In this document: piece after piece, positions 32,110 to 40,193 of the stretch
Position numbering within the stretch: position 1 is the stretch's first letter
Layout: every line of letters starts with the position of its first letter
Origin: Streptomyces sp. PCS3-D2
GTDB lineage: Bacteria; Actinomycetota; Actinomycetes; Streptomycetales; Streptomycetaceae
DNA length: 64,000 nucleotides
Direction of reading: 5' to 3'
Assembly: GCF_000612545.2 (NCBI RefSeq)
Contig: NZ_CP097800.1
Span: 2,663,001 to 2,727,000, forward strand
Notes under the pieces: generated by a model
Database searches by the model: none
Told to the model about the DNA's origin: nothing
Seen by the model: the letters and a program-made list of their open reading frames with translations, nothing else
Program-made: the position numbers and the translations under genes

Positions 32110-32779
32110 GCGGGGGCGCGGCGAGCAGGGACGCGAGCGGCGCCGGGAGCAGATCCGGGAGCGGCGCGAACAGGCGCGGCCGCATGCGGCACGTGAGCAC
32201 GGTCCGTTGGCGGACACGGCGGACCGTTCCGCCGCGTCCGCGGCGAAGTCCGCGCCCGCCGGGGCGAGCGCGCTGACGCGTCCTCGGGTCCGCCTGGACC
32301 TGCCGCGCGCGCCGCGCCGGTCGCTGCTGCCCGAATACGACCCGGAGGCCTTCGGGCGGCTCTCCGAGCGGGTGGCGCGCTTCCTGGGCACGGGCCGGTT
32401 CATCGTCTGGATGACCCTGGTCATCATCGTCTGGGTGCTGTGGAACGTCTTCGCGCCGGACGAGCTGCGCTTCGACAAGTACCCCTTCATCTTCCTGACG
32501 CTGATGCTGTCGCTGCAGGCCTCCTACGCCGCTCCGCTGATCCTGCTCGCGCAGAACCGGCAGGACGACCGCGACCGGGTCACCCACGAGCAGGACCGCA
32601 AGCAGAACGAGCGGTCCATCGCCGACACGGAGTACCTGACCCGGGAGATCGCGGCCCTGCGCATGGGCCTCGGCGAGGTCGCCACCCGTGACTGGATCAG
32701 GTCGGAGTTCCAGGACCTGATCAAGGAGATGGACGAGCGGCGCCTATTCCCGGCGGAACGTGATGAAGGCGACCGCTGA
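32099..32779 (+). CDS. DUF1003 family membrane protein
   Basis: The product has 226 residues from GTG 32099, overlapping the previous gene by 11 bases, so translation is coupled. Residues 1-80 are Arg/Ala-rich and disordered. The DUF1003 core has two membrane helices (FIVWMTLVIIVWVLWNVF and FIFLTLMLSLQASYAAPLILLAQNRQ). A charged amphipathic helix with DRDRVTHEQDRKQNERS, the family signature, follows. Function is unknown; pairing with the MgtE_N/CBS protein suggests they act together at the membrane. Confidence 0.9.
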   Translation: MATERGRGEQGRERRREQIRERREQARPHAAREHGPLADTADRSAASAAKSAPAGASALTRPRVRLDLPRAPRRSLLPEYDPEAFGRLSERVARFLGTGRFIVWMTLVIIVWVLWNVFAPDELRFDKYPFIFLTLMLSLQASYAAPLILLAQNRQDDRDRVTHEQDRKQNERSIADTEYLTREIAALRMGLGEVATRDWIRSEFQDLIKEMDERRLFPAERDEGDR

Positions 32780-32821
32780 ACGGCTTTCCTGAGGCGTGCT
32801 ACCGAGCCGTACCATCAGGGC

Positions 32822-33982
32822 ATGGCTACCGACACAAGCTCCGCCGCCGTGCCTGAGCAGGACGCGATCCTGGACGCTCTGGCGACGGTGAACGACCCCG
32901 AGATCCACCGGCCGATCACCGAGCTCGGCATGGTCAAATCGGTGGAGATCGGTGACGGCGGCGCCGTCGCCGTCACGGTCTACCTGACCGTGTCGGGCTG
33001 TCCCATGCGCGAGACGATCACCAGGAACGTGACCGAGGCGGTCGAGAAGGTCGCCGGTGTCACCTCCGTGTCGGTGTCGCTGGACGTGATGAGCGACGAG
33101 CAGCGCAAGGAGTTGGCGGCCACGCTGCGCGGCGGTACCGCCGAGCGCGAGGTGCCCTTCGCCAAGCCGGGCTCGCTGACCCGCGTGTACGCGGTCGCCT
33201 CCGGCAAGGGCGGTGTCGGCAAGTCCTCGGTCACGGTCAACCTGGCCGCGGCGATGGCTGCGGACGGCCTGAAGGTCGGCGTGGTCGACGCGGACATCTA
33301 CGGCCACAGCGTGCCGCGCATGCTGGGCGTGGACGGCCGCCCCACCCAGGTCGAGAACATGATCATGCCTCCGTCGGCGAACGGTGTGAAGGTCATCTCC
33401 ATCGGCATGTTCACGCCGGGCAACGCGCCGGTCGTGTGGCGCGGGCCGATGCTGCACCGGGCCCTCCAGCAGTTCCTGGCCGACGTCTTCTGGGGCGACC
33501 TGGACGTGCTGCTGCTGGACCTGCCGCCGGGTACGGGCGACATCGCCATCTCCGTGGCACAGCTCGTGCCGAACGCGGAGATCCTGGTCGTCACCACCCC
33601 GCAGCAGGCCGCGGCCGAGGTGGCCGAGCGGGCCGGCTCGATCGCCGTGCAGACCCACCAGAAGATCGTCGGCGTGGTGGAGAACATGTCGGGCCTGCCG
33701 TGCCCGCACTGCGACGAGATGGTGGACGTCTTCGGCTCGGGCGGTGGGCAGAAGGTCGCCGACGGGCTGACGAAGACGGTCGGCGCGACGGTGCCGGTGC
33801 TGGGCCAGATCCCGATCGACGTCCGGCTGCGCGAGGGCGGCGACGAGGGCAAGCCCGTCGTCCTGTCCGACCCGGACTCGCCGGCCGGCGCGGCCCTGCG
33901 GTCGATCGCGGGCAAGCTGGGCGGCCGGGCCCGGGGCCTGTCGGGCATGTCCCTGGGCATCACCCCGCGCAACAAGTTCTAG
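32822..33982 (+). CDS. Mrp/NBP35-family P-loop ATPase (iron-sulfur carrier)
   Basis: The product has 386 residues from ATG 32822. The N-terminal MIP18/DUF59 domain (LATVNDPEIHRPITELGMVK, SGCPMRETI) precedes an ATPase with the deviant Walker A SGKGGVGKSSVTVN, DADIYGHSVPRMLG and LDLPPGTGD. The CxxC at LPCPHCDEM binds a bridging Fe-S cluster in this family. It probably assembles and delivers Fe-S clusters. M. tuberculosis mrp (Rv1229c) is in the same gene block. It ends at a very long hairpin. Confidence 0.95.
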   Translation: MATDTSSAAVPEQDAILDALATVNDPEIHRPITELGMVKSVEIGDGGAVAVTVYLTVSGCPMRETITRNVTEAVEKVAGVTSVSVSLDVMSDEQRKELAATLRGGTAEREVPFAKPGSLTRVYAVASGKGGVGKSSVTVNLAAAMAADGLKVGVVDADIYGHSVPRMLGVDGRPTQVENMIMPPSANGVKVISIGMFTPGNAPVVWRGPMLHRALQQFLADVFWGDLDVLLLDLPPGTGDIAISVAQLVPNAEILVVTTPQQAAAEVAERAGSIAVQTHQKIVGVVENMSGLPCPHCDEMVDVFGSGGGQKVADGLTKTVGATVPVLGQIPIDVRLREGGDEGKPVVLSDPDSPAGAALRSIAGKLGGRARGLSGMSLGITPRNKF

Positions 33983-33992
33983 GCCCTCCGGG

Positions 33993-34075
33993 GTACGCGA
34001 GAGGGGGGCACCGCCGGTCGGGACGCTGTTGGTTAACCAACAGCGTCCCGGTCGGCGGTGCCCCCTCTCGCGTAC
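33993..34075. terminator. 83-base near-perfect palindrome, bidirectional terminator
   Basis: 33993-34034 pairs with 34035-34075 around the centre GGTT/AACC. The arms are interrupted only by one extra G in the left arm and two positions that form G-U pairs in RNA. It sits between mrp (+) and the next minus-strand gene, both of which end nearby. Confidence 0.85.
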
Positions 34076-34102
34076 CGGTGCCGGTGTCGGGCCGCTTGCC
34101 GG

Positions 34103-34855
34103 CTACTCGTACGTGCCGAGGTCCGAGATGGCCGCGAAGCCGAGGCCGTAGGCGCTCATGCCGCGGCCGTAGGCGCCCAGGTGGACACCGCTGCCGGTGG
34201 AGCCGGCCAGCACCCAGCCGAACTCGGACTCGCGGTAGTGGAAGGTCGTCGGCTCCCCGTCCACGGGCAGCGACAGCGTGGACCAGTCCTCGCCGTCGAG
34301 GTCGTCGGCGAGCTCCCAGGCGGCCTCGGTCTGCTGGTCGAGCCAGTCGTTGCGCAGGGCGTGGTCCATCTGCCCGGGCCAGCTGTAGGCCAGCAGCCCC
34401 GAGCCGGCCAGCCAGGCGGCCGAGGAGACCGAGGTGGCCTCCAGGACGCCGGTGCCGTCGCCACTTCGGCGCAGCGGGCTGCTCGCCACGGTGATGACCA
34501 CCGCGAAGCGCTCCTTCTCGCCGGTCGCGATCTCGCCCCGGGCGGAGGGCTCGTCGCCGTGGCCGGTGGAGCCGTGCTCCACCGTTCCGTCGGCCGCGGT
34601 GCCGACCTGCATCAGCCAGCGGCGGCCGGTGAAGGCTCCGTCCAGCCCGTACCAGGGGAAGTCGGCTGCCAGGAAGCCCTCGGCCGTCCGGCGGGCCGCC
34701 GGTACGGGTGCGGCGGCCTGCGGCTGCTGCTCCCCGGCCGGGGCGCCGGTATGCGGACTCCCGTGCGGGCTGGTATGGGGTTCCTGCACGGCGTCCGCGG
34801 CGGCGGGTGCCTCGGCGGTGTGCGCCCCTGCCATGCTGCTGCTCGTCGTCTCCAT
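34103..34855 (-). CDS. Hypothetical protein with disordered N terminus
   Basis: About 250 residues from ATG 34855 (GAGAGG eight bases upstream); ATG 34876 is an alternative. Residues 1-65 are Ala/Pro/His-rich and disordered. The remaining part is one globular domain (FLAADFPWYGLDGAFTGRRWLMQVG, AVVITVASSPLRRSGDGTGVLEATSVSSAAWL, SEFGWVLAGSTGSGVHLGAYGRGM). No signal peptide or membrane helix is present. Family not recognised. It is upstream of the long palindrome, which terminates it. Confidence 0.72.
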   Translation of the reverse strand: METTSSSMAGAHTAEAPAAADAVQEPHTSPHGSPHTGAPAGEQQPQAAAPVPAARRTAEGFLAADFPWYGLDGAFTGRRWLMQVGTAADGTVEHGSTGHGDEPSARGEIATGEKERFAVVITVASSPLRRSGDGTGVLEATSVSSAAWLAGSGLLAYSWPGQMDHALRNDWLDQQTEAAWELADDLDGEDWSTLSLPVDGEPTTFHYRESEFGWVLAGSTGSGVHLGAYGRGMSAYGLGFAAISDLGTYE

Positions 34856-34890
34856 CTGGGCGGCCTCTCGTTCCATGGGGTCCGGAACGG

Positions 34891-34930
34891 CCCTCCCCCT
34901 CGCTGCGCTGGGGGGACCCCCTCCCTCGGG
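34891..34930. repeat. Low-complexity C/G palindromic element
   Basis: CCCTCCCCCTCGCTGCGCTG followed by a G6 run and GACCCCCTCC resembles short C/G-rich elements I have seen scattered between Streptomyces genes. Only one copy is seen in this window, so the repeat call is weak. Confidence 0.3.
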
Positions 34931-34992
34931 CGTCCCGCGATCCGGACAGATGGAGGATAGCCATCGGACCCCGGATCGCCGGGCAGGCTGCG

Positions 34993-35457
34993 TCAGGTGG
35001 CGTCGGCGTCGAAGCGCACGCGCTGTTCGGCGGCCGGGGCCGCGGGCTTCTTCAGCAGGTCCGGACCGGCGGCGGACGGGGTGGCCGCGGCGGCCTCAGC
35101 GTCCTGGGCGGGCGGGGAGGCCGGGGCGGGGTCGGGCTCCGGGTTCTTGACGGCGTCCGAGACCTCGTTCAGCTCCTTGCGGAGATCGAAGCTGCTGCGG
35201 ATCTCCTTGAGGTCCTCGTTCTCCGAGAGCTGCTTGCGGATGAAGGTCTTCGGATTCAGGTCCTCGAACTCGAAGTCCTTGAAGTCCGGTCCGAGTTCGG
35301 AACGGATGTCGTTCTTGGCGCTGTCGGAGAACGCACGGACCTTGCGGATGAAGCTCGTGACGTCCTGGATCACCTTGGGCAGCTTCTCCGGGCCGAAGAC
35401 GAGAACGGCCAGAACCACGATCGTGACGAGTTCGAGTGCGCCTATGTCGTTGAACAC
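34993..35457 (-). CDS. tatB: TatB, twin-arginine translocase subunit
   Basis: The product has 154 residues from GTG 35457, with GAGGAG seven bases upstream. One N-terminal membrane helix (LELVTIVVLAVLVFGPEKLPKVI) has the FGP hinge, then an amphipathic helix (FIRKVRAFSDSAKNDIRSELG), a charged region and an Ala/Pro-rich tail. The acidic residue of GALELV matches TatB better than TatA. TatB with TatC forms the receptor for twin-arginine signal peptides. It lies 118 bases downstream of htrA in the sigE locus, as in mycobacteria. Confidence 0.93.
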   Translation of the reverse strand: MFNDIGALELVTIVVLAVLVFGPEKLPKVIQDVTSFIRKVRAFSDSAKNDIRSELGPDFKDFEFEDLNPKTFIRKQLSENEDLKEIRSSFDLRKELNEVSDAVKNPEPDPAPASPPAQDAEAAAATPSAAGPDLLKKPAAPAAEQRVRFDADAT

Positions 35458-35575
35458 CTTGCCGCTCCTCGGCTCTCTGTCACTTCGGGCCCGAACACAC
35501 GGTACCCGGCCTTGCCCGCGGGCCCGTACACGCGGTCCGGACCCGTGAGGGTTTCACCACCCGGCCACCCCATGA

Positions 35576-36919
35576 TCATGAGCCGTTCGCCGACCCGAGG
35601 ACGACGCCCAGCGTGCGTTCCCGGCCGTCCCGCAGCACGGTGAGCGTGAGCGGGTCGCCAGGGCGGTGGGCCCGGATCTTGATGATCAGCTCGTCGCCGC
35701 CACGGACCCGCTGTCCGTCCACCTTGGTGATCACGTCACCGGGCCTGATGCCGGCGCGGGCACCCGGCCCGCCGGGGGTCACGGACGGCTTGCCGTCCTC
35801 GCCCTCGGCTCCCACCCGGGCTCCGTCGCCGGTGTAGTCCATGTCGAGGGTCACCCCGATGACCGGGTGCGTGGCGTGACCGGTGGCGATGAGCTCCTCG
35901 GCGACGCGCTTGCCCTGGTTGATGGGAATGGCGAAGCCCAGGCCGATGGAACCGCCCTGCCGGTCCGGGTCGTTCTTGTCGGCGCCACGGATCGCGCTGT
36001 TGATGCCGACGACGTGCGCCCTGGCGTCCAGCAGGGGGCCGCCGGAGTTCCCGGGGTTGATGGGGGCGTCGGTCTGGAGCGCGTCGACGTAGCTGATGTC
36101 GCTGCCGTCCCCCTTGTCGCCACCCGCGGTCACGGGCCTGCCCGTGGCGCTGATGATGCCCGCGGTGACCGTGTTGGAGAGGTCGAAGGGCGCGCCGATG
36201 GCGACGACCGGGTCGCCGACCCGCACGTTCTCGGAGTTGCCCAGGCTGAGCGGCCGCAGTCCGCGCACCCCGCTGACCTTGACCACGGCCAGGTCGTAGC
36301 CGGAGTCGCGACCGACCAGCTCGGCGGTGACGCTCTCGCCGGTACTGAAGGTGACCGCTATCTCCCTGGCGTCGGCGACCACGTGGTTGTTGGTCAGGAT
36401 GTGCCCCTGCGGGTCGAGCACGAAGCCGGTGCCCGTGCCGCTGCTCTTGGCGCCCCTCACGTGCAGCGTGACCACGCCGGGCAGCGCGGCGGCCGCGATC
36501 CCGGCCACGCTGTCGGGCGCCCGGCCCGTGTCCGCGACGGCCGCCTGAGGCAGTTCCAGCCGGGTGCTGCTCCGCCGCTCGGCGAGCACGCCGACGTAGC
36601 CCCCGATACCGCCGGCGAGCAGCGCCGCGGCGGCGGCGAGGGCGGCCGCCTGCCACAGGCGCAGGCCTCGCCGGTCATGGCCCCGGTCCACGACCTGGAG
36701 GGGCTGCGCACCCCAGGGGTCGTAGCGGGCCTCGACGGCCGGCGGCTCTTCGGCGGGGGCCGCCGGCCCGGCCGCGCCGTCCGCCGCAACACCGCCGTCC
36801 CCCTTGGCGTCGCCCGTCTCGGGGCGCGGGGCCGGAAGCCCGTCACGACGGCTGTCCGCCGTGCCCTCGGGCCGGCTCCACCACTGTGGAGCCGGGTCGG
36901 TCTGCTGCCTGTCGGCCAT
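35576..36919 (-). CDS. htrA: HtrA/DegP-type membrane-anchored serine protease
   Basis: About 447 residues from ATG 36919, with GGGAG six bases upstream. The N-terminal about 100 residues are cytosolic and disordered. One membrane helix follows (LWQAAALAAAAALLAGGIGGYVGVL), then the trypsin-like domain with the triad in TNNHVVADA, GYDLAVVKV and NPGNSGGPL. A PDZ domain (PGARAGIRPGDVITKVDGQ) ends the protein. It should degrade misfolded exported proteins at the outer face of the membrane. It sits downstream of the sigma/anti-sigma pair, so it is a probable SigE-regulon member. Confidence 0.93.
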   Translation of the reverse strand: MADRQQTDPAPQWWSRPEGTADSRRDGLPAPRPETGDAKGDGGVAADGAAGPAAPAEEPPAVEARYDPWGAQPLQVVDRGHDRRGLRLWQAAALAAAAALLAGGIGGYVGVLAERRSSTRLELPQAAVADTGRAPDSVAGIAAAALPGVVTLHVRGAKSSGTGTGFVLDPQGHILTNNHVVADAREIAVTFSTGESVTAELVGRDSGYDLAVVKVSGVRGLRPLSLGNSENVRVGDPVVAIGAPFDLSNTVTAGIISATGRPVTAGGDKGDGSDISYVDALQTDAPINPGNSGGPLLDARAHVVGINSAIRGADKNDPDRQGGSIGLGFAIPINQGKRVAEELIATGHATHPVIGVTLDMDYTGDGARVGAEGEDGKPSVTPGGPGARAGIRPGDVITKVDGQRVRGGDELIIKIRAHRPGDPLTLTVLRDGRERTLGVVLGSANGS

Positions 36920-36973
36920 CGGCGCTCCCCGCGTACCTGTGCGCATGTCCGGCCGATTCAACCAGGTCCCGGG

Positions 36974-37642
36974 TCAGCGCAGCAGGGACACCGGCCGGGC
37001 CGAAGCCGGTGGGGAGGGCGGGGGCGGCGGCAGAGGGCTCCCGACGGCCGTCAGGAGGCTCGGTACGGCCGCGGGGGTGGGCAGCCGGTCGCGGACCGCC
37101 GCATCGGTCACGGGCAGGGCGGGGCCGGGCCGGGAGGCGGGCGCCGGAGCATCACCCCGGACGTTCGGTTCCGTGACCTCCTGCGGCAGCGTGCCGCCCA
37201 GCGCGAGCGCGGCCAGCGACACCGCGCCGGCGGCGACGAAGGCGAACCTGCGACGCGGGCGGCCCACCTCGTGGACGGGGAAGCCCTCCTGCCGCGGCCG
37301 GGCGCCCGCGGCTGCGGGCAGTCCGTAGGCGAAGGCCTCGAAGGGGTCGGGCCGGTCGGCTCCCGGTCCCGGCGGGGCCACGGGGCCGGCCGGGGCGTCG
37401 AGACCGCCTCCCGGCAGCCCCTGCAGGCGCGCGAGCAGGCCCGCCGACAGCGGCGGCGGGGCGCTTTCCACGAACATGGTCTTCAGACGGCGCTGGGCGT
37501 CGGCCTCGGCCTTGCACCGGGCGCAGGTCGCCAGGTGGGCCAGGACCCGCTCACGGGCGTCGTGCTTGAGCTCCCCGTCCACCAGGGCGGCGAGCCGGTC
37601 GCCCAGGTGCTGTTCGGCGGGGGAGGGACTGGCTCCGGTCAC
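36974..37642 (-). CDS. Anti-sigma factor with zinc-finger (ZAS) domain, RseA-like
   Basis: About 222 residues. The GTG at 37642 overlaps the sigma-factor stop (GTGA, 4 bases). The N-terminal ZAS motif is [35 protein letters not shown], read as His plus CxxC zinc ligands. One hydrophobic segment follows ([18 protein letters not shown]), then a Pro-rich C terminus. The layout is that of a membrane anti-sigma factor that holds the upstream ECF sigma factor. Co-translation keeps the two balanced. In M. tuberculosis RseA is released by phosphorylation and Clp proteolysis; whether that holds here is unknown. Confidence 0.9.
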   Translation of the reverse strand: MTGASPSPAEQHLGDRLAALVDGELKHDARERVLAHLATCARCKAEADAQRRLKTMFVESAPPPLSAGLLARLQGLPGGGLDAPAGPVAPPGPGADRPDPFEAFAYGLPAAAGARPRQEGFPVHEVGRPRRRFAFVAAGAVSLAALALGGTLPQEVTEPNVRGDAPAPASRPGPALPVTDAAVRDRLPTPAAVPSLLTAVGSPLPPPPPSPPASARPVSLLR

Positions 37643-38418
37643 TCGGCTCCGCCCTCTCTCCCGGCGCCCGGCGCGCCCGTCGCGACTCCGGCCAGTGCCC
37701 GCTGTTCGGCCCGGGCCGACGGAGACCGGTGCTTGAGCGCCTTGCGCAGGTGCGAGCGGCCCCGGTGGATGCGGCTGCGCACGGTGCCGAGCTTCACGCC
37801 GAGCGTCGCGGCGATCTCCTCGTAGGACAGGCCCTCGATGTCGCACAGCACCACGGCCGCGCGGAACTCGGGGGCGAGGGTGTCCAGCGCCTGTTGGACG
37901 TCCGCGTCGAAGTGGGTGTCGTGGAGGACCTGCTGGGGGGACGGCTCACGGCTCGGCAGCCGCTCGGCGGCGTCGTCGGCGAGCGCGTCGAAGCGGATCC
38001 GCTGCTTGCGGCGGACCATGTCCAGGAACAGGTTGGTGGTGATGCGGTGCAGCCAGCCCTCGAACGTGCCGGGGGTGTAGGTGGACAACGAGCGGAAGAC
38101 GCGGACGAAGACTTCCTGGGTGAGGTCCTCGGCGTCGTGCTGGTTGCCCGTCAGACGGTAGGCGAGGCGGTAGACCCGCGCGCTGTGCGTGCTGACGATC
38201 TCCTCCCACGAGGGAGGGGTCCACGCCTGCGATCCCGCATCTGCGGCAAAGGTCGCGGTGGTTGCGGTGTCTGTGGTGTGGAAGCGGTCAGCAGTGTAGG
38301 TCACGGATTTCGGCTCACCCGCCGACCAGAAGAGGCGTCTGAACACGCCTCCACGATCCACAGGCGCAGCCGCACCTCCCCTGTCGGCTCTGGTGGTGTC
38401 CAGTGGAGTCCCTACCAT
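37639..38418 (-). CDS. sigE: ECF RNA polymerase sigma factor, SigE (M. tuberculosis type)
   Basis: About 259 residues from ATG 38418; GTG 38424 is possible, and a shorter start at an internal GTG (SVTYTADRF) cannot be excluded. Region 2 has [33 protein letters not shown] and [20 protein letters not shown]. Region 4 has [48 protein letters not shown]. An extended N terminus of about 70 residues precedes region 2. The neighbours are the mycobacterial sigE set, so it probably governs envelope stress. Note that S. coelicolor uses the name sigE for a different gene. Confidence 0.9.
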   Translation of the reverse strand: MVGTPLDTTRADRGGAAAPVDRGGVFRRLFWSAGEPKSVTYTADRFHTTDTATTATFAADAGSQAWTPPSWEEIVSTHSARVYRLAYRLTGNQHDAEDLTQEVFVRVFRSLSTYTPGTFEGWLHRITTNLFLDMVRRKQRIRFDALADDAAERLPSREPSPQQVLHDTHFDADVQQALDTLAPEFRAAVVLCDIEGLSYEEIAATLGVKLGTVRSRIHRGRSHLRKALKHRSPSARAEQRALAGVATGAPGAGREGGAE

Positions 38419-38595
38419 AGCCACCCCCTCTGTCAGCTCCGGATAAGGGTTTTTGCAGTATCTTTACGCAAGCCTTAGGCCGCGGGGCGGTACCCGCCGC
38501 CGATCTGCCCGGCGCCGTCCTTCTCGTCCCGCCTCCACCCCTCACAACGCCCGGTCCCATCTGCGGGTTCCCGACGTCAACGGATACAGTCACCG
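38419..38595. promoter_or_regulatory. Divergent promoter region, sigE and O-methyltransferase
   Basis: This 177-base gap must hold both promoters. On the minus strand TTGCGT near 38474 with TTATCC 18 bases on is a weak pair. On the plus strand TACAGT at 38585-38590 lies six bases before the TTG at 38596, compatible with a leaderless transcript. Confidence 0.35.
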
Positions 38596-39258
38596 TTGCG
38601 CCAACTATGGGGACAGGAGAGGGTCATTACCGGCAACCGGCAGACGAGCTGGGCGTTCGCCGACGCGTTTGTCGCCGAGGACGACGCTCTGCGATGGGCC
38701 CGCGACCGGTCCAGGGAAGCGGGCCTGCGCTCCGTCTCCCCCGGGACCGGCGCCGCGCTGCGCCTGCTGGCCGCCACCGCGGACGCCAAGGCGGTCGCCG
38801 AGATCGGCACGGGCACCGGCGTCTCCGGCATCCACCTGCTGCACGGCATGCGGCCCGACGGGGTGCTGACCACGGTGGATCCCGAAGCCGACCGGCAGGC
38901 GTTCGCCCGCCAGGCCTTCCGCGCCGCCGGTTTCGCGGGCAACCGCGCCCGCTTCATCCCCGGCCGCGCCCTCGACGTCCTGCCCCGCCTCGCCGACGGC
39001 GGCTACGACCTCGTCTTCTGCGACGGGGACCCGGCCGAGTCCCTCGACTACCTCGCTGAATCGTTGCGCCTGCTGCGCCCCGGGGGGCTGGTGTGCTTCG
39101 AGGGGGTTTTCTCCGACGGCCGTACCGTCGACTCCGCGGCCCAGCCGGTGGAGGTGCTCCGCGTCCGTGAGCTGCTGCGCAGCGTCCGGGAGAGCCCAGC
39201 GCTGGAGGCTGCGCTGCTCCCGGTGGGCGACGGCCTGCTGTGCGCCGTGCGCCGCTGA
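38596..39258 (+). CDS. O-methyltransferase (SAM-dependent, Rv1220c-like)
   Basis: About 220 residues. The SAM-binding fold is clear: AVAEIGTGTGVSGIHLLHGM (motif I), TTVDPEADRQAFARQAF, FIPGRALDVLPRL, YDLVFCDGDPAESLDYLAESLRLLRPGGL. It belongs to the caffeoyl-CoA/catechol O-methyltransferase-like family 3. The start is uncertain. TTG 38596 includes the whole frame. A GGAGAGG at about 38624 lies so close to an ATT codon (ITGNRQTSW) that an unusual start is conceivable. It is divergent from sigE, as in M. tuberculosis. Substrate unknown. Confidence 0.88.
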   Translation: MRQLWGQERVITGNRQTSWAFADAFVAEDDALRWARDRSREAGLRSVSPGTGAALRLLAATADAKAVAEIGTGTGVSGIHLLHGMRPDGVLTTVDPEADRQAFARQAFRAAGFAGNRARFIPGRALDVLPRLADGGYDLVFCDGDPAESLDYLAESLRLLRPGGLVCFEGVFSDGRTVDSAAQPVEVLRVRELLRSVRESPALEAALLPVGDGLLCAVRR

Positions 39259-39281
39259 CCGCCGTACGCGACCGGGCCGGG

Positions 39282-39947
39282 TCAGCCCAGGAGTGCGAAG
39301 GTGAGGGCCGCCGTACCGCCCAGGGCGGTGCCGGCGAGCAGCTGGGCCGGGGTGTGGGCCCGCAGCTCCAGGCGGGACCAGCCGACGGCGGCTGCGACCG
39401 CGACCGCGGGGAGGACGGCCGGGCCGAAGACGAGCAGCAGGATCATCACGGTGCCGCCGGCCACCGACATGTGGAGGGATATCTGCCAGCCCACCGTGAC
39501 CAGCAGGGACGAGACCAGCCCCACGAGCATCGCGACGACGAGCGCGAAGACCGCGGCCGGGGCGCCGAGTACGCGCAGCAGGGTGACGCCGGCGAGGACG
39601 GAGACCAGGCTCAGCGCCATCGGCACCACCCGCTGGCGCCTCACCCGGATGTGCTGGTCGGTCAGCGACCCGCGCCTGACCCCGACGGCGATGATGCCGA
39701 TCGGGACGACCCCGCAGAAGAGGGCGGCGAGCAGCCCCCAGCCGAGCCCCGTCCACGACCCCGTGCTGTGCCACCCGACGAGCAGCAGGAGGGCGACGAC
39801 CAGGTTCGCCGGGGCCAGCACGTCGGACAGGAGGCGGGCGGCCTTCTGGCGCGGAGTGCAGTCGGCGAAGGCCGGGGGCGCGGGCGGGGAGAAGGGCACG
39901 TGCGGCTCCGCTGGGTCGCCGGGGACAGGGGTCCTCGGACACGGCAC
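39282..39947 (-). CDS. PAP2-like membrane phosphatase, partly degenerate
   Basis: About 221 residues from GTG 39947, with about six membrane segments. Two PAP2-type motifs remain recognisable: SLHMS where PSGH is usual, and SRLELRAHTPAQLLAG, matching SRxxxxxHxxxD but with Gln for the last Asp. The first phosphatase motif appears as RVRRQRVVP. The active site may be altered or lost. Family relatives dephosphorylate undecaprenyl-pyrophosphate or lipid phosphates. It converges on the O-methyltransferase gene with a 23-base gap. Confidence 0.75.
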   Translation of the reverse strand: MPCPRTPVPGDPAEPHVPFSPPAPPAFADCTPRQKAARLLSDVLAPANLVVALLLLVGWHSTGSWTGLGWGLLAALFCGVVPIGIIAVGVRRGSLTDQHIRVRRQRVVPMALSLVSVLAGVTLLRVLGAPAAVFALVVAMLVGLVSSLLVTVGWQISLHMSVAGGTVMILLLVFGPAVLPAVAVAAAVGWSRLELRAHTPAQLLAGTALGGTAALTFALLG

Positions 39948-40025
39948 AACACTGCCCCGGTCGCGGATCGCGGCCGGGGCAGCGCAGAGAATGCGAAAGC
40001 AGAAGGTGGAAGTGCTGTCAGCGGG

Positions 40026-40193
40026 TCAGCCGACGACCTTCTTCAGGGCGTCACCCAGGGCGTCCGCCTCGTCGGGGGTCAGCTCGACGACAAGCCGACC
40101 GCCGCCCTCGAGCGGTACGCGCATGACGATGCCCCGCCCCTCCTTGGTGACCTCGAGCGGGCCGTCGCCCGTCCGCGGCTTCATGGCCGCCAT
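40026..40193 (-). CDS. DUF3117 family small protein
   Basis: The product has 55 residues from ATG 40193 (AAGGGG eight bases upstream). The sequence MAAMKPRTGDGPLEVTKEGRG and VELTPDEADALGDALKKVVG matches the conserved actinobacterial DUF3117 family (Rv1211 in M. tuberculosis). It is a tiny cytosolic beta-rich protein with a C-terminal helix. High conservation suggests an important but unknown role. Confidence 0.92.
   Translation of the reverse strand: MAAMKPRTGDGPLEVTKEGRGIVMRVPLEGGGRLVVELTPDEADALGDALKKVVG

Noticed and set aside
34891-34930. A genome-wide Streptomyces interspersed repeat
   Set aside because: Only one copy is present in the window, so repetitiveness cannot be shown here; kept only as a weak feature.
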